Source of the DNA: Lysobacteraceae bacterium
GTDB taxonomy: Bacteria > Pseudomonadota > Gammaproteobacteria > Xanthomonadales > Ahniellaceae
Assembly (NCBI GenBank): GCA_021299185.1
Contig: JAJTHZ010000019.1
Location: 1 to 42,966, forward strand
DNA: 42,966 bases
Direction: 5' to 3'
Numbering within the stretch: the first letter of the stretch is position 1; every line of letters starts with the position of its first letter. Below are positions 17,301 through 24,332 of this stretch, in pieces. The notes beneath the pieces were generated by a model, which saw only the letters and a list, made by a program, of their open reading frames with translations, was not told the DNA's origin and searched no databases. The translations under genes were made by a program, and so were the position numbers.

Positions 17301-17480
17301 GGTCGCGCGCAAGCGCGCCCCTACAGGTCGTCGCAAACCGCTGCTGTTGTAGGAGCCCGCTTGCGGGCGACCGCAACACCGCGACCTTGCCGCAGCGTGG
17401 AAGGTGCCGGTCGCGCGCAAGCGCGCTCCTACAGTTCGTCCCGCGCCGCGGCTGTCGCAGGAGCCCGCTTGCGGGCGATC
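17301..17480. repeat. REP-like array, four palindromic units in two flavours
   Basis: Four copies lie in the 395-base gap 17129-17523: 17301-17324 and 17409-17432 (GGTCGCGCGCAAGCGCGC + CTAC side) and 17349-17374 and 17457-17480 (the opposite orientation, AGGAGCCCGCTTGCGGGCGA). The flavour with the GCGC stem always points one way and the one with the GCCCGC stem the other way. They are probably REP/BIME elements. The rest of the gap (17129-17300) holds no recognisable gene. Confidence 0.8.
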
Positions 17481-17523
17481 GAGCATGCGCACCAGCCGAG
17501 GGTGGCGCGCGCCTCGAGTTCGC

Positions 17524-18135
17524 TCACCCGCCGCAATGCACCCGCAGCGATTCGCGCAGGTCCGCGACCTGTCGCTCCAGCGCGCCGCGTTCGGCCGCGA
17601 ACGCGGTGCGCGCGCCGCCGCGCGCGGTGTCCAGCGCACCGCGCCAGTGCACGCACAGTGCGTCGCGGCCCATCGGCGAGCACCGGTCCTGGACCCGGAC
17701 ATAGGCGCCGCCGACGCGGCGATCCCATTCCTGCCGCGCCGGCGAACGCGGCAGGTTGCTGGTGGTGGTCGTCGCGCCGACCGCCCACGCCGGCACGTAG
17801 CGCACCGGCGGCACCGGGTTGTCGGACACGTAGGTCTCCCCGTCCTCGCGCGTGCAGGCGTAGCGCTGCGGCAAGGGCGGCGGCGGCGCGGTCGGCGGTG
17901 CAGGCGTGCCGTCCGGTGGGGGCGGCGGTGCCGCTTTCGCGCCAAGGTCCGGCACGTAGCGGTCCGACGGCGGCCCGTCGATCGGCGGCAGCGGCAGCGG
18001 CAGCGCCTCGACCGGGCAGGGCTGGTCCTGGTAGGCGATGCGGCCTTCGGCGTCGCGGCACTTGTGGATCGCCTGCGCCTGCGCGGCGCCCGCGGCGAGC
18101 AGGAGGACCAGGACGGGCAGGGGGCGCGCGGCCAT
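17524..18135 (-). CDS. DUF4124-domain secreted protein
   Basis: This 203-residue protein has a signal peptide (LPVLVLLLAAGAAQAQA). It is followed directly by a DUF4124 motif, IHKCRDAEGRIAYQDQPCP (residues about 23-41). This small beta domain, with two cysteines, is common in envelope proteins of Xanthomonadales and relatives. A proline-rich linker follows (PPPPPDGTPAPPTAPPPPLP). A second partial copy, RYACTREDGETYVSDNPVPP, is present at about 91-110, so the protein has two such modules. A coiled-coil-like tail ends at LRESLRVHCGG. The function of the domain is unknown. The gene is divergent from the restriction-modification gene at 18212 and converges with the REP array. Confidence 0.8.
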   Translation of the reverse strand: MAARPLPVLVLLLAAGAAQAQAIHKCRDAEGRIAYQDQPCPVEALPLPLPPIDGPPSDRYVPDLGAKAAPPPPPDGTPAPPTAPPPPLPQRYACTREDGETYVSDNPVPPVRYVPAWAVGATTTTSNLPRSPARQEWDRRVGGAYVRVQDRCSPMGRDALCVHWRGALDTARGGARTAFAAERGALERQVADLRESLRVHCGG

Positions 18136-18211
18136 GCGCTATCCTCCCACGGCGGCGACCGCTCGGTGATAGCCGTCGCCGTGCAGCACGGGAAATGCTT
18201 CGAGGACCGCC

Positions 18212-21049
18212 ATGCCCCTCTCCTGGAACGAGATCAAGGACCGCGCCCTGCGGTTCTCGCGCGAGTGGGCTGGCGAGGCGTCCGAGCGTGCCGAGGCGCA
18301 GACGTTCTGGAACGCATTCTTCGACGTGTTCGGCCTCACCCGCCGGCGCGTCGCGTCGTTCGAGGAGCCGGTCAAGCGCCTGCGCGATGGCGGCAAGACC
18401 ACCACCGGCAAGATCGACCTGTTCTGGAAGGGCGTGCTGCTGGTCGAGCACAAGTCGCAGGGCAAGGACCTGGCGCGCGCCTACACCCAGGCGGTGGACT
18501 ACTTCGAAGGCATCGCCGAGCGCGACCTGCCGCGCTACGTGCTGGTGTCGGACTTCGCGCGCTTCCGGTTGCACGACCTCGACAGCGGCGCCGAGCACGA
18601 CTTCGACCTGAAGGACCTTCACCGCAAGGTCCGCCTGTTCGGCTTCATCGCCGGCTACCAGACCCGCATCTACAAGGACGACGACCCGGTCAACGTCGCC
18701 GCGGCCGAGAAGATGGGCGCGCTGCACGACGCGCTCGAGGCGTCCGGCTACGACGGGCACCCGCTGGAAGTGCTGCTGGTGCGGCTGCTGTTCTGCCTGT
18801 TCGCCGACGACACCGGCATCTTCGACCGCAACGCGTTCCGCGAACTGGTCGAACTGCGCACCGCCGTCGACGGCAGCGACCTCGGGCGCCTGCTCAACGA
18901 ACTGTTCGAGGTGCTCAATACTCCCGCCGAGAAGCGCCAGCGCGCGCTGGACGAGCAGCTGGTCGCCTTCCCCTACGTCAACGGCCGCTTGTTCGAGGAG
19001 CGCCTGTTCACGGCCGCCTTCGACGCCCGCACGCGCAGCAGCCTGCTGGATGCCTGCGCCCTCGACTGGGGCCAGATCTCGCCGGCGATCTTCGGCGCCA
19101 TGTTCCAGTCGGTCATGGACCCGAAGCTGCGCCGCAACCTCGGCGCGCACTACACCAGCGAGAAGAACATCCAGAAACTGATCGGCCCGCTGTTCCTGGA
19201 CGAACTCAAGGCCGACCTCGCGCGTATCCGCGCCCTGAAGCAGACCAACGTGCGCCAGGCGCAGTTGCGCCAGTTCCACCAGCGACTTGCGTCCCTGCGA
19301 TTCCTCGACCCGGCCTGCGGCTGCGGCAACTTCCTCGTCGTCACCTACCGCGAACTGCGCGCGCTGGAACTCGAGGTCCTGCGCGAACTGCACGCCGACG
19401 TGACCACGCGGTTCCTGTCGGTCAAGGACGAAATCCACGTCGACGTCGACCAGTTCTACGGCATCGAGATCGAGGAGTTCCCCGCCCAGATCGCCCAGGT
19501 CGCGCTGTGGCTGGTCGACCACCAGATGAACCAGAAGGTCAGCGAGGAGTTCGGGGAGCTGTTCGTGCGGTTGCCGCTGGTCAAGAGCCCCAACATCGTC
19601 CATGGCGTCAGCGCACTGGCGGTCGACTGGAACTCGGTCTGCCCAAAGGAGAGGCTGAGCTACATCCTCGGCAATCCGCCGTTCTCCGGCGCGAAGGTCA
19701 TGTCCGATGCGCAGCGGGCCGAGATCGTTAGCCTTTTCCCAGCGTCAACCGGCGCAGGCGTTCTGGATTTCGTAACAGGCTGGTACGCGATTGCTGTTCG
19801 CTTCATGCAGGGAACACGTATCAAGACGGCGTTTGTCTCGACGAACTCGATCACGCAAGGCGAACAGCCTGGGATTTTGTGGCCTGAGCTTTGGAAGCAT
19901 GGTGCGCATATCCACTTCGCACACCGAACGTTTCAGTGGAGCAACGAAGCGCGCGGCGTCGCAGCGGTCCACTGCGTCATTGTCGGTCTTGCCGCGGAGC
20001 CAACTGAGACGCCACTGATCTACGAGTACGAAAGCCTTCGCTCGGACCCTCATGTTGTTCCAGCGCGGAACATCAATCCTTATCTGGTCGACGCGCCAAA
20101 CATCGTTCTGCCGCGACGCGACCTCCCGTTGTGCGCCTTTGCGCCGGAAATAGGCATCGGCAACAAGCCAATTGACGACGGCGCCTATCTGTTCTCAGTC
20201 GACGAAGCAACTGAGTTCCTGAAGACCGAGCCTGGTGCACGGCGCTTCATGCGGGAATGGCTTGGCGCAGATGAGTTCCTTAACGGCTGGAGACGCTACT
20301 GCCTTTGGCTTGGTGATGCGGAACCGAGCGTCCTTTCGACCATGCCCCGAGTGCTCGAGCGCATAGATCACGTCAGGCGATTTCGGTCGCAGAGCCGCAG
20401 TGAGGGGACAAGGCGACTATCGGCCACGCCGACGAGATTCCATGTCGAGAACATTCCGTCGCGACAATACCTGGCGATTCCCGAGGTCTCGTCAGAACGC
20501 CGTAAGTTTATCCCGATGGGCTTTCTGAGCCCGGACGTGCTTTGCAGCAACCTGATGAAAGTGGCCCCACAGGCAACCATTGGGGACTTCGGGATATTGC
20601 AGTCGACCATGCACATGGCATGGGTCCGCGCCACCTGCGGTCGCCTAAAGAGCGACTTCCGCTACTCGAAGGACATCGTCTACAACAACTTCCCCTGGCC
20701 CGACGCCCCCACCGACGCCACGAAGGCCGCGATCGAAGCCACCGCCCACGCCGTGCTCGACGCCCGCGCCCAGTTCCCCGGCAGCTCGCTGGCCGACCTC
20801 TACGACCCGCGCACCATGCCGCCGGTGCTGGTGAAGGCCCACCAGGCGCTCGACCGCGCGGTCGACGCCGCCTACCTCGCCGGCGAAGCCGCCGCCGGCC
20901 GCAGGAAACCGTCTCTCAAGACCGACGCCGAGCGCGTCGCCTTCCTGTTCTCCCTCTACCAGCACTACACCTCGCTGCTGCCCGCGCCCGCTGCGAAGCC
21001 GAAGCGCCCGCGCAAGCCCCGCACCATGGTCGAGTCGACGGATGGCTGA
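18212..21049 (+). CDS. MmeI-like single-chain type II restriction-modification enzyme
   Basis: This 945-residue protein is close to MmeI (919). Near the N-terminus is the nuclease motif D-x9-E-x-K: Asp69, then Glu79 and Lys81 in LFWKGVLLVEHK, almost the same numbers as in MmeI. A helical spacer leads to the N6-adenine methyltransferase. It has the YTSEKNIQKLIGP segment (about 313), motif I FLDPACGCGNF (about 362) and motif IV GNPPF (about 487). The target-recognition region follows (about 600-810). Such type IIL enzymes methylate one strand of their site and cut about 20 bases away, and one protein does both jobs. Codons from about 496 to 809 are visibly lower in GC than the ends of the gene. 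No separate specificity subunit or second methylase is nearby. Confidence 0.93.
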   Translation: MPLSWNEIKDRALRFSREWAGEASERAEAQTFWNAFFDVFGLTRRRVASFEEPVKRLRDGGKTTTGKIDLFWKGVLLVEHKSQGKDLARAYTQAVDYFEGIAERDLPRYVLVSDFARFRLHDLDSGAEHDFDLKDLHRKVRLFGFIAGYQTRIYKDDDPVNVAAAEKMGALHDALEASGYDGHPLEVLLVRLLFCLFADDTGIFDRNAFRELVELRTAVDGSDLGRLLNELFEVLNTPAEKRQRALDEQLVAFPYVNGRLFEERLFTAAFDARTRSSLLDACALDWGQISPAIFGAMFQSVMDPKLRRNLGAHYTSEKNIQKLIGPLFLDELKADLARIRALKQTNVRQAQLRQFHQRLASLRFLDPACGCGNFLVVTYRELRALELEVLRELHADVTTRFLSVKDEIHVDVDQFYGIEIEEFPAQIAQVALWLVDHQMNQKVSEEFGELFVRLPLVKSPNIVHGVSALAVDWNSVCPKERLSYILGNPPFSGAKVMSDAQRAEIVSLFPASTGAGVLDFVTGWYAIAVRFMQGTRIKTAFVSTNSITQGEQPGILWPELWKHGAHIHFAHRTFQWSNEARGVAAVHCVIVGLAAEPTETPLIYEYESLRSDPHVVPARNINPYLVDAPNIVLPRRDLPLCAFAPEIGIGNKPIDDGAYLFSVDEATEFLKTEPGARRFMREWLGADEFLNGWRRYCLWLGDAEPSVLSTMPRVLERIDHVRRFRSQSRSEGTRRLSATPTRFHVENIPSRQYLAIPEVSSERRKFIPMGFLSPDVLCSNLMKVAPQATIGDFGILQSTMHMAWVRATCGRLKSDFRYSKDIVYNNFPWPDAPTDATKAAIEATAHAVLDARAQFPGSSLADLYDPRTMPPVLVKAHQALDRAVDAAYLAGEAAAGRRKPSLKTDAERVAFLFSLYQHYTSLLPAPAAKPKRPRKPRTMVESTDG

Positions 21050-21095
21050 TGCGCGGCGGATGTGGCCCGAGCATCGTGGCGTGGGGCCGAACTCA

Positions 21096-21119
21096 TTAAG
21101 CTCACGCTCGTGTGCTTAA
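21096..21119. repeat. 24-base imperfect palindrome (copy 1)
   Basis: The element begins TTAAGCTCACGC and ends GTGTGCTTAA. It matches the perfect palindrome at 21318-21341 at 20 of 24 positions, and the two lie 222 bases apart. Confidence 0.6.
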
Positions 21120-21317
21120 CTGGGATAAAGGACGAAAAACCAATTAGAACAATAGCTTGTGAGCCATCTTTGGTCGGCCTAAGCGTTGAGCCGGCGCACA
21201 GTCAGCGGTTCGCTGCATCATCCCGGTGGCTGGGTGGGCACATCGCAACGGTGCGCCACCCACCGCTGGATGACGTGAGCCGGCGGCCCGATGGCCGCCT
21301 TCCGGCAAAGAACCCTG

Positions 21318-21341
21318 TTAAGCTAACGCGCGTTAGCTTAA
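21318..21341. repeat. 24-base perfect palindrome (copy 2)
   Basis: The left half TTAAGCTAACGC is followed directly by its exact reverse complement. It ends 12 bases before the ATPase start at 21354, so it could be an operator of that gene or a recombination site. Confidence 0.7.
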
Positions 21342-21353
21342 TCGGCTTTCCGC

Positions 21354-22790
21354 ATGAAAACTGTTTCAGATCAGGAAGTTGAGGCGCACCTCAGGCGACT
21401 GAATCGGTGGTGGGACGGGAAATCGGGCATCGCGGAGGCCACGGCACAGTGGGCGCCGCGCCATTACCTGCCAGCCGTGGAGCAGCTGCTGATCGACAGC
21501 CGGTTGCGGCGGGCGGTTGTCTTGCTGGGGCCGCGCCGCGTCGGCAAGACGGTGCTGATCCAGCACCTGATCCAGCGCCTGATCGATTCGGGCGTCCCAC
21601 GCACGCGCATCGGATACGTCGAGGTTGACCATCCGCTGCTGCACAACCAGACGATCGAGTCGCTGGTCGGCGCCTGCGAACGCGCCAGCGGGGCCGATGG
21701 CGACGGTCCGAAGTACCTCTTCTTCGACGAGATCCAATATCTGCGCGATTGGGAACGACACCTCAAGCAGGTGGTCGACCACCGTCCTGACTTGCGCGTC
21801 CTCGTGTCTGGATCGGCCGCTGCGGCATTGAAGCGCCAAAGCACCGAGTCGGGGGCAGGACGCTTCACGGACTTCCTTTTGCCGCCGCTGACGTTCCCCG
21901 AGTACCTCGATCTCATCGGGGCGCACGCGCCCATTGCGGAACGCGCACCCGGTGCCTATGTCGTCCATGACATCGACCTGCTGAACGAACGCTTTGTCGA
22001 GTATGTGAACTTCGGCGGATATCCGGAACTCGCAGTGGAACGGCGGCTGCGCGACGATCCCGAGCGCTTCGTGAAGTCCGACATTGTCGACAAGGTCCTG
22101 CTGCGCGATCTGCCACAGCTTTATGGCATCACGGACATTCAGGAACTCAACGCGCTTTTCGCGCAATTGGCGTACAACACCGCGGAAATCGTGGCATTGA
22201 AGCCGCTTTCCGAACGCAGCGGCGTTGCAGGCGCGACGATCGCCAAGTACATCGAGTACCTCGAAGCGGCGTTCCTGATCAAGCGTGTGTTCCGCGTCGA
22301 CCAGTCCGGCGCGCGATACAAGCGCGAGCGGTCATTCAAGGTGTTTCTCACCAATCCGGCGATGCGGACAGGACTGTTCGGGCCCATGGGGGCAGACGAC
22401 GATGGCTTCGGCCACCTCGTCGAGACCGCGGTTTATGCGCAGCGCTTTCACGAAGAGGCGAGTCTGCACTATGCGCGCTTCGGAAGCGCTGACACGGAAG
22501 TCGACATGGTTGAAATGAGCCCGGCGCAGAGCCCGCGTTCGGTAATCGAAGTGAAGTGGTCAGACCAGGCCATTGATGACCAGAGGCGAATCGCTGGCGT
22601 CTTGAAATTCTGCGCTACGAATGGCCTGTCGGATGCACTGGTCACGACCCGTCGCCGCTTTGCGCAGAAGGAAATCAACGGGATACGGATCAACTTCTGG
22701 CCGACCGCAGCGGTCGCCTTTCACCTGGGGGCGCTCAGCGTGCGTGGTCGCCTCAAGCAGTTCCCGCCGCAATTGGAGCTACGACTGTAG
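21354..22790 (+). CDS. AAA_14/DUF4143-type ATPase
   Basis: This 478-residue protein has the ATPase fold of the 'ATP-binding protein, DUF4143' group. The Walker A motif is LLGPRRVGKTVLIQHLI (about residues 57-73). Walker B is YLFFDEIQYLRDW (about 118-130), followed by the sensor segment LRVLVSGSAAAALKR and the FTDFLLPPLTFPEYL stretch typical of the family. The C-terminal DUF4143 region holds a winged-helix (KPLSERSGVAGATIAKYIEYLEAAFLI) and a nuclease-like core with EVDMVE and VIEVKWS. Family members are common in accessory regions, and their role is not settled. GC is lower than in the neighbours (38 of 60 bases from 22201). No clear ribosome site precedes the start; a 24-base palindrome does. 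Confidence 0.88.
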   Translation: MKTVSDQEVEAHLRRLNRWWDGKSGIAEATAQWAPRHYLPAVEQLLIDSRLRRAVVLLGPRRVGKTVLIQHLIQRLIDSGVPRTRIGYVEVDHPLLHNQTIESLVGACERASGADGDGPKYLFFDEIQYLRDWERHLKQVVDHRPDLRVLVSGSAAAALKRQSTESGAGRFTDFLLPPLTFPEYLDLIGAHAPIAERAPGAYVVHDIDLLNERFVEYVNFGGYPELAVERRLRDDPERFVKSDIVDKVLLRDLPQLYGITDIQELNALFAQLAYNTAEIVALKPLSERSGVAGATIAKYIEYLEAAFLIKRVFRVDQSGARYKRERSFKVFLTNPAMRTGLFGPMGADDDGFGHLVETAVYAQRFHEEASLHYARFGSADTEVDMVEMSPAQSPRSVIEVKWSDQAIDDQRRIAGVLKFCATNGLSDALVTTRRRFAQKEINGIRINFWPTAAVAFHLGALSVRGRLKQFPPQLELRL

Positions 22791-22837
22791 CCCAGGCCAG
22801 CTCGCGGCCAGCCAGCATGGCGCGATCCGGCGCGAAC

Positions 22838-24151
22838 CTACAGCCCCAGCGCGAACAGGGCGAACAGCAGCAGCAAGCCCAGCAGCGGCACGATCACCGT
22901 CATCGCCGCCACCGGCCAGTACGCCGCCTGGTGGGTCTCGCCGCAAATCGCGCGGATGGTGGTGACCACGTAGCCGTTGTGCGGCAGCGAGTCGAGCACG
23001 CCCGAGGAGATCGCCACTGCGCGGTGCAGTTGTTCCGGGTTGGCGCCCATGCCGAGGAAGTGCGGGGCGAGGATGGGCAGGGCGATGGCCTGGCCGCCGG
23101 AGGCGGAGCCGGTCATCGCCGCGATGAGGCTGACCGCGATCGCGGCGCTGACGATCGGGCTGCCCGGCAGGTGGGTGACCCACTCCACCGCGACGGTGAA
23201 CGCGGGTGACAGTTTCGCCACCGCGCCGAAGCCGACCACCGCGGCGGTGTTGCCGATGGCGATCAGCGCGCCGGTGCTGGCATCCGCGATCGCCTTGCCG
23301 GGGTTGCGCAGCCACTTGAGGTTGATCAGCCAGGCGGCGCCGGAGCCTGCAAGCAGCGCCATGATGAGCGCCGAGGTCTTGAGGCTGTCGTGCCAGATGA
23401 AGGACACCACCAGCACCACCGCCAGCGGGATGGTGGCGAGCGCCGGATGCGGCAGGTGTTCGCGGGTGCCGGTCGGGTCGTCGGGCCGCGCCTCGAAGCG
23501 CTCGCCACGCGCGCGCGCGCCGGCGATCAGCCGCTTGAGCCACCAGTAGCCGAACGCCGCCATGAAGATCGCCACGATGATGCTCGCTTCCCACGCGGCG
23601 TAGGGCGTGGTGCCGAGGTACTGGATCGGGATCCAGTTCTGGATCTCTGGCGAGCCCGCGCTGGTCATGGTGAAGGTGACCGAGCCGAAGGCCAGCGCGG
23701 CGGGGATGAAGCGCCGCGGCAGGTCGGCCTCGCGGAACAGGGCCAGCGCCATCGGATAGACCGAGAAGGCGACCACGAACAGGCTCACGCCGCCGTAGGT
23801 CAGGATCGCGCACGCGGCGACCACCGCGAGCGCCGCGCGCTGCATGCCGAGCCGCGCGGTCACCCAGCGCGACACGGCGTCCGCCGCACCGGAATCCTCC
23901 ATCAACTTGCCGAAGATGGAGCCGAGCAGGAACATGAAGAACCAGTTCGCGATGAAGCCGGTGAAGCCGCCCATGTAGGCGCCGACCAGGTTCGGCTGGC
24001 CCTGCGCGGCCAGCGGTTCGACCACCGCCACGCCCGAGGTGAGCGCCACCACCAGCGCGCACAGCGGGGTGGCCACGAACAGGTTCATGCCGCGCAGGGT
24101 CAGCACGATCAGCAGCGCGAGCGCGCCGAGCAGGCCCAGCATGGCGAGCAT
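22838..24151 (-). CDS. GntP family permease
   Basis: This 437-residue protein is almost entirely hydrophobic, with about 12 membrane helices. The start at 24151 follows GGAGGATTCC read on the minus strand, and begins MLAMLGLLGALALLIVLTLRGMN as in GntP permeases. Typical segments are GGFTGFIANWFFMFLLGSIFGKLME, FVVAFSVYPMALALFREADLPRR and SVTFTMTSAGSPEIQN, with ALPILAPHFLGMGANPEQ near the end. The family carries gluconate and related organic acids by proton symport and includes the D-beta-hydroxybutyrate permeases. The neighbouring PHB-depolymerase-like gene makes a hydroxybutyrate substrate attractive. The gene is divergent from the TonB receptor and is likely controlled by the repeat at 24206-24221. 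Confidence 0.85.
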   Translation of the reverse strand: MLAMLGLLGALALLIVLTLRGMNLFVATPLCALVVALTSGVAVVEPLAAQGQPNLVGAYMGGFTGFIANWFFMFLLGSIFGKLMEDSGAADAVSRWVTARLGMQRAALAVVAACAILTYGGVSLFVVAFSVYPMALALFREADLPRRFIPAALAFGSVTFTMTSAGSPEIQNWIPIQYLGTTPYAAWEASIIVAIFMAAFGYWWLKRLIAGARARGERFEARPDDPTGTREHLPHPALATIPLAVVLVVSFIWHDSLKTSALIMALLAGSGAAWLINLKWLRNPGKAIADASTGALIAIGNTAAVVGFGAVAKLSPAFTVAVEWVTHLPGSPIVSAAIAVSLIAAMTGSASGGQAIALPILAPHFLGMGANPEQLHRAVAISSGVLDSLPHNGYVVTTIRAICGETHQAAYWPVAAMTVIVPLLGLLLLFALFALGL

Positions 24152-24205
24152 GGAATCCTCCGCAGTGTCGGCCGGCAGGATGGGCGGGGGTGGGGGAAGC
24201 GTCTG

Positions 24206-24221
24206 CTGTACCAAGGTACAG
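24206..24221. promoter_or_regulatory. Operator-like inverted repeat CTGTACC-AA-GGTACAG
   Basis: There are 7-base perfect arms around an AA centre, in the 181-base gap between the divergent GntP permease (start 24151) and TonB receptor (start 24333). It is well placed to control both. The regulator is not encoded next to it. Confidence 0.55.
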
Positions 24222-24332
24222 GTCCGCGCCGCGCGGCACCGCCCTAGAGTCGCGGCGAGTCCGGCTCCGCATTGGGGGTCCGCGTGCCTGCGCGGATCGG
24301 GAACCGGCCGCCGCACCCGAGGAGGACCGACC

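Larger units (their letters stand above)
21050..21353. other. AT-richer spacer with paired palindromes
   Basis: This 304-base gap separates the MmeI-like gene from the ATPase gene. Its GC is low for the window: the 60 bases from 21121 contain 26 G/C. It holds two related 24-base palindromes (21096-21119 and 21318-21341). It also has an imperfect long stem around 21227-21282 (GGTGGCTGGGTGGG against CCACCCACCGCTGG), and the word GAGCCGGCG occurs twice. No convincing gene is seen. Confidence 0.6.

Noticed and set aside
21160-21345. Integron attC-like site (CTAAC...GTTAG words and stems)
   Set aside because: The palindrome contains short words seen in attC cores, but the expected R/L box order and extrahelical bases cannot be made out, and no integron integrase is in the window.
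21062-21382. 106-codon frame in the spacer before the ATPase
   Set aside because: It crosses both 24-base palindromes and runs into the ATPase start. It has no ribosome site, no signal or domain, and ordinary shadow-like composition.
22791-22837. Terminator between the convergent ATPase and permease genes
   Set aside because: The 47-base gap shows no clear stem-loop.
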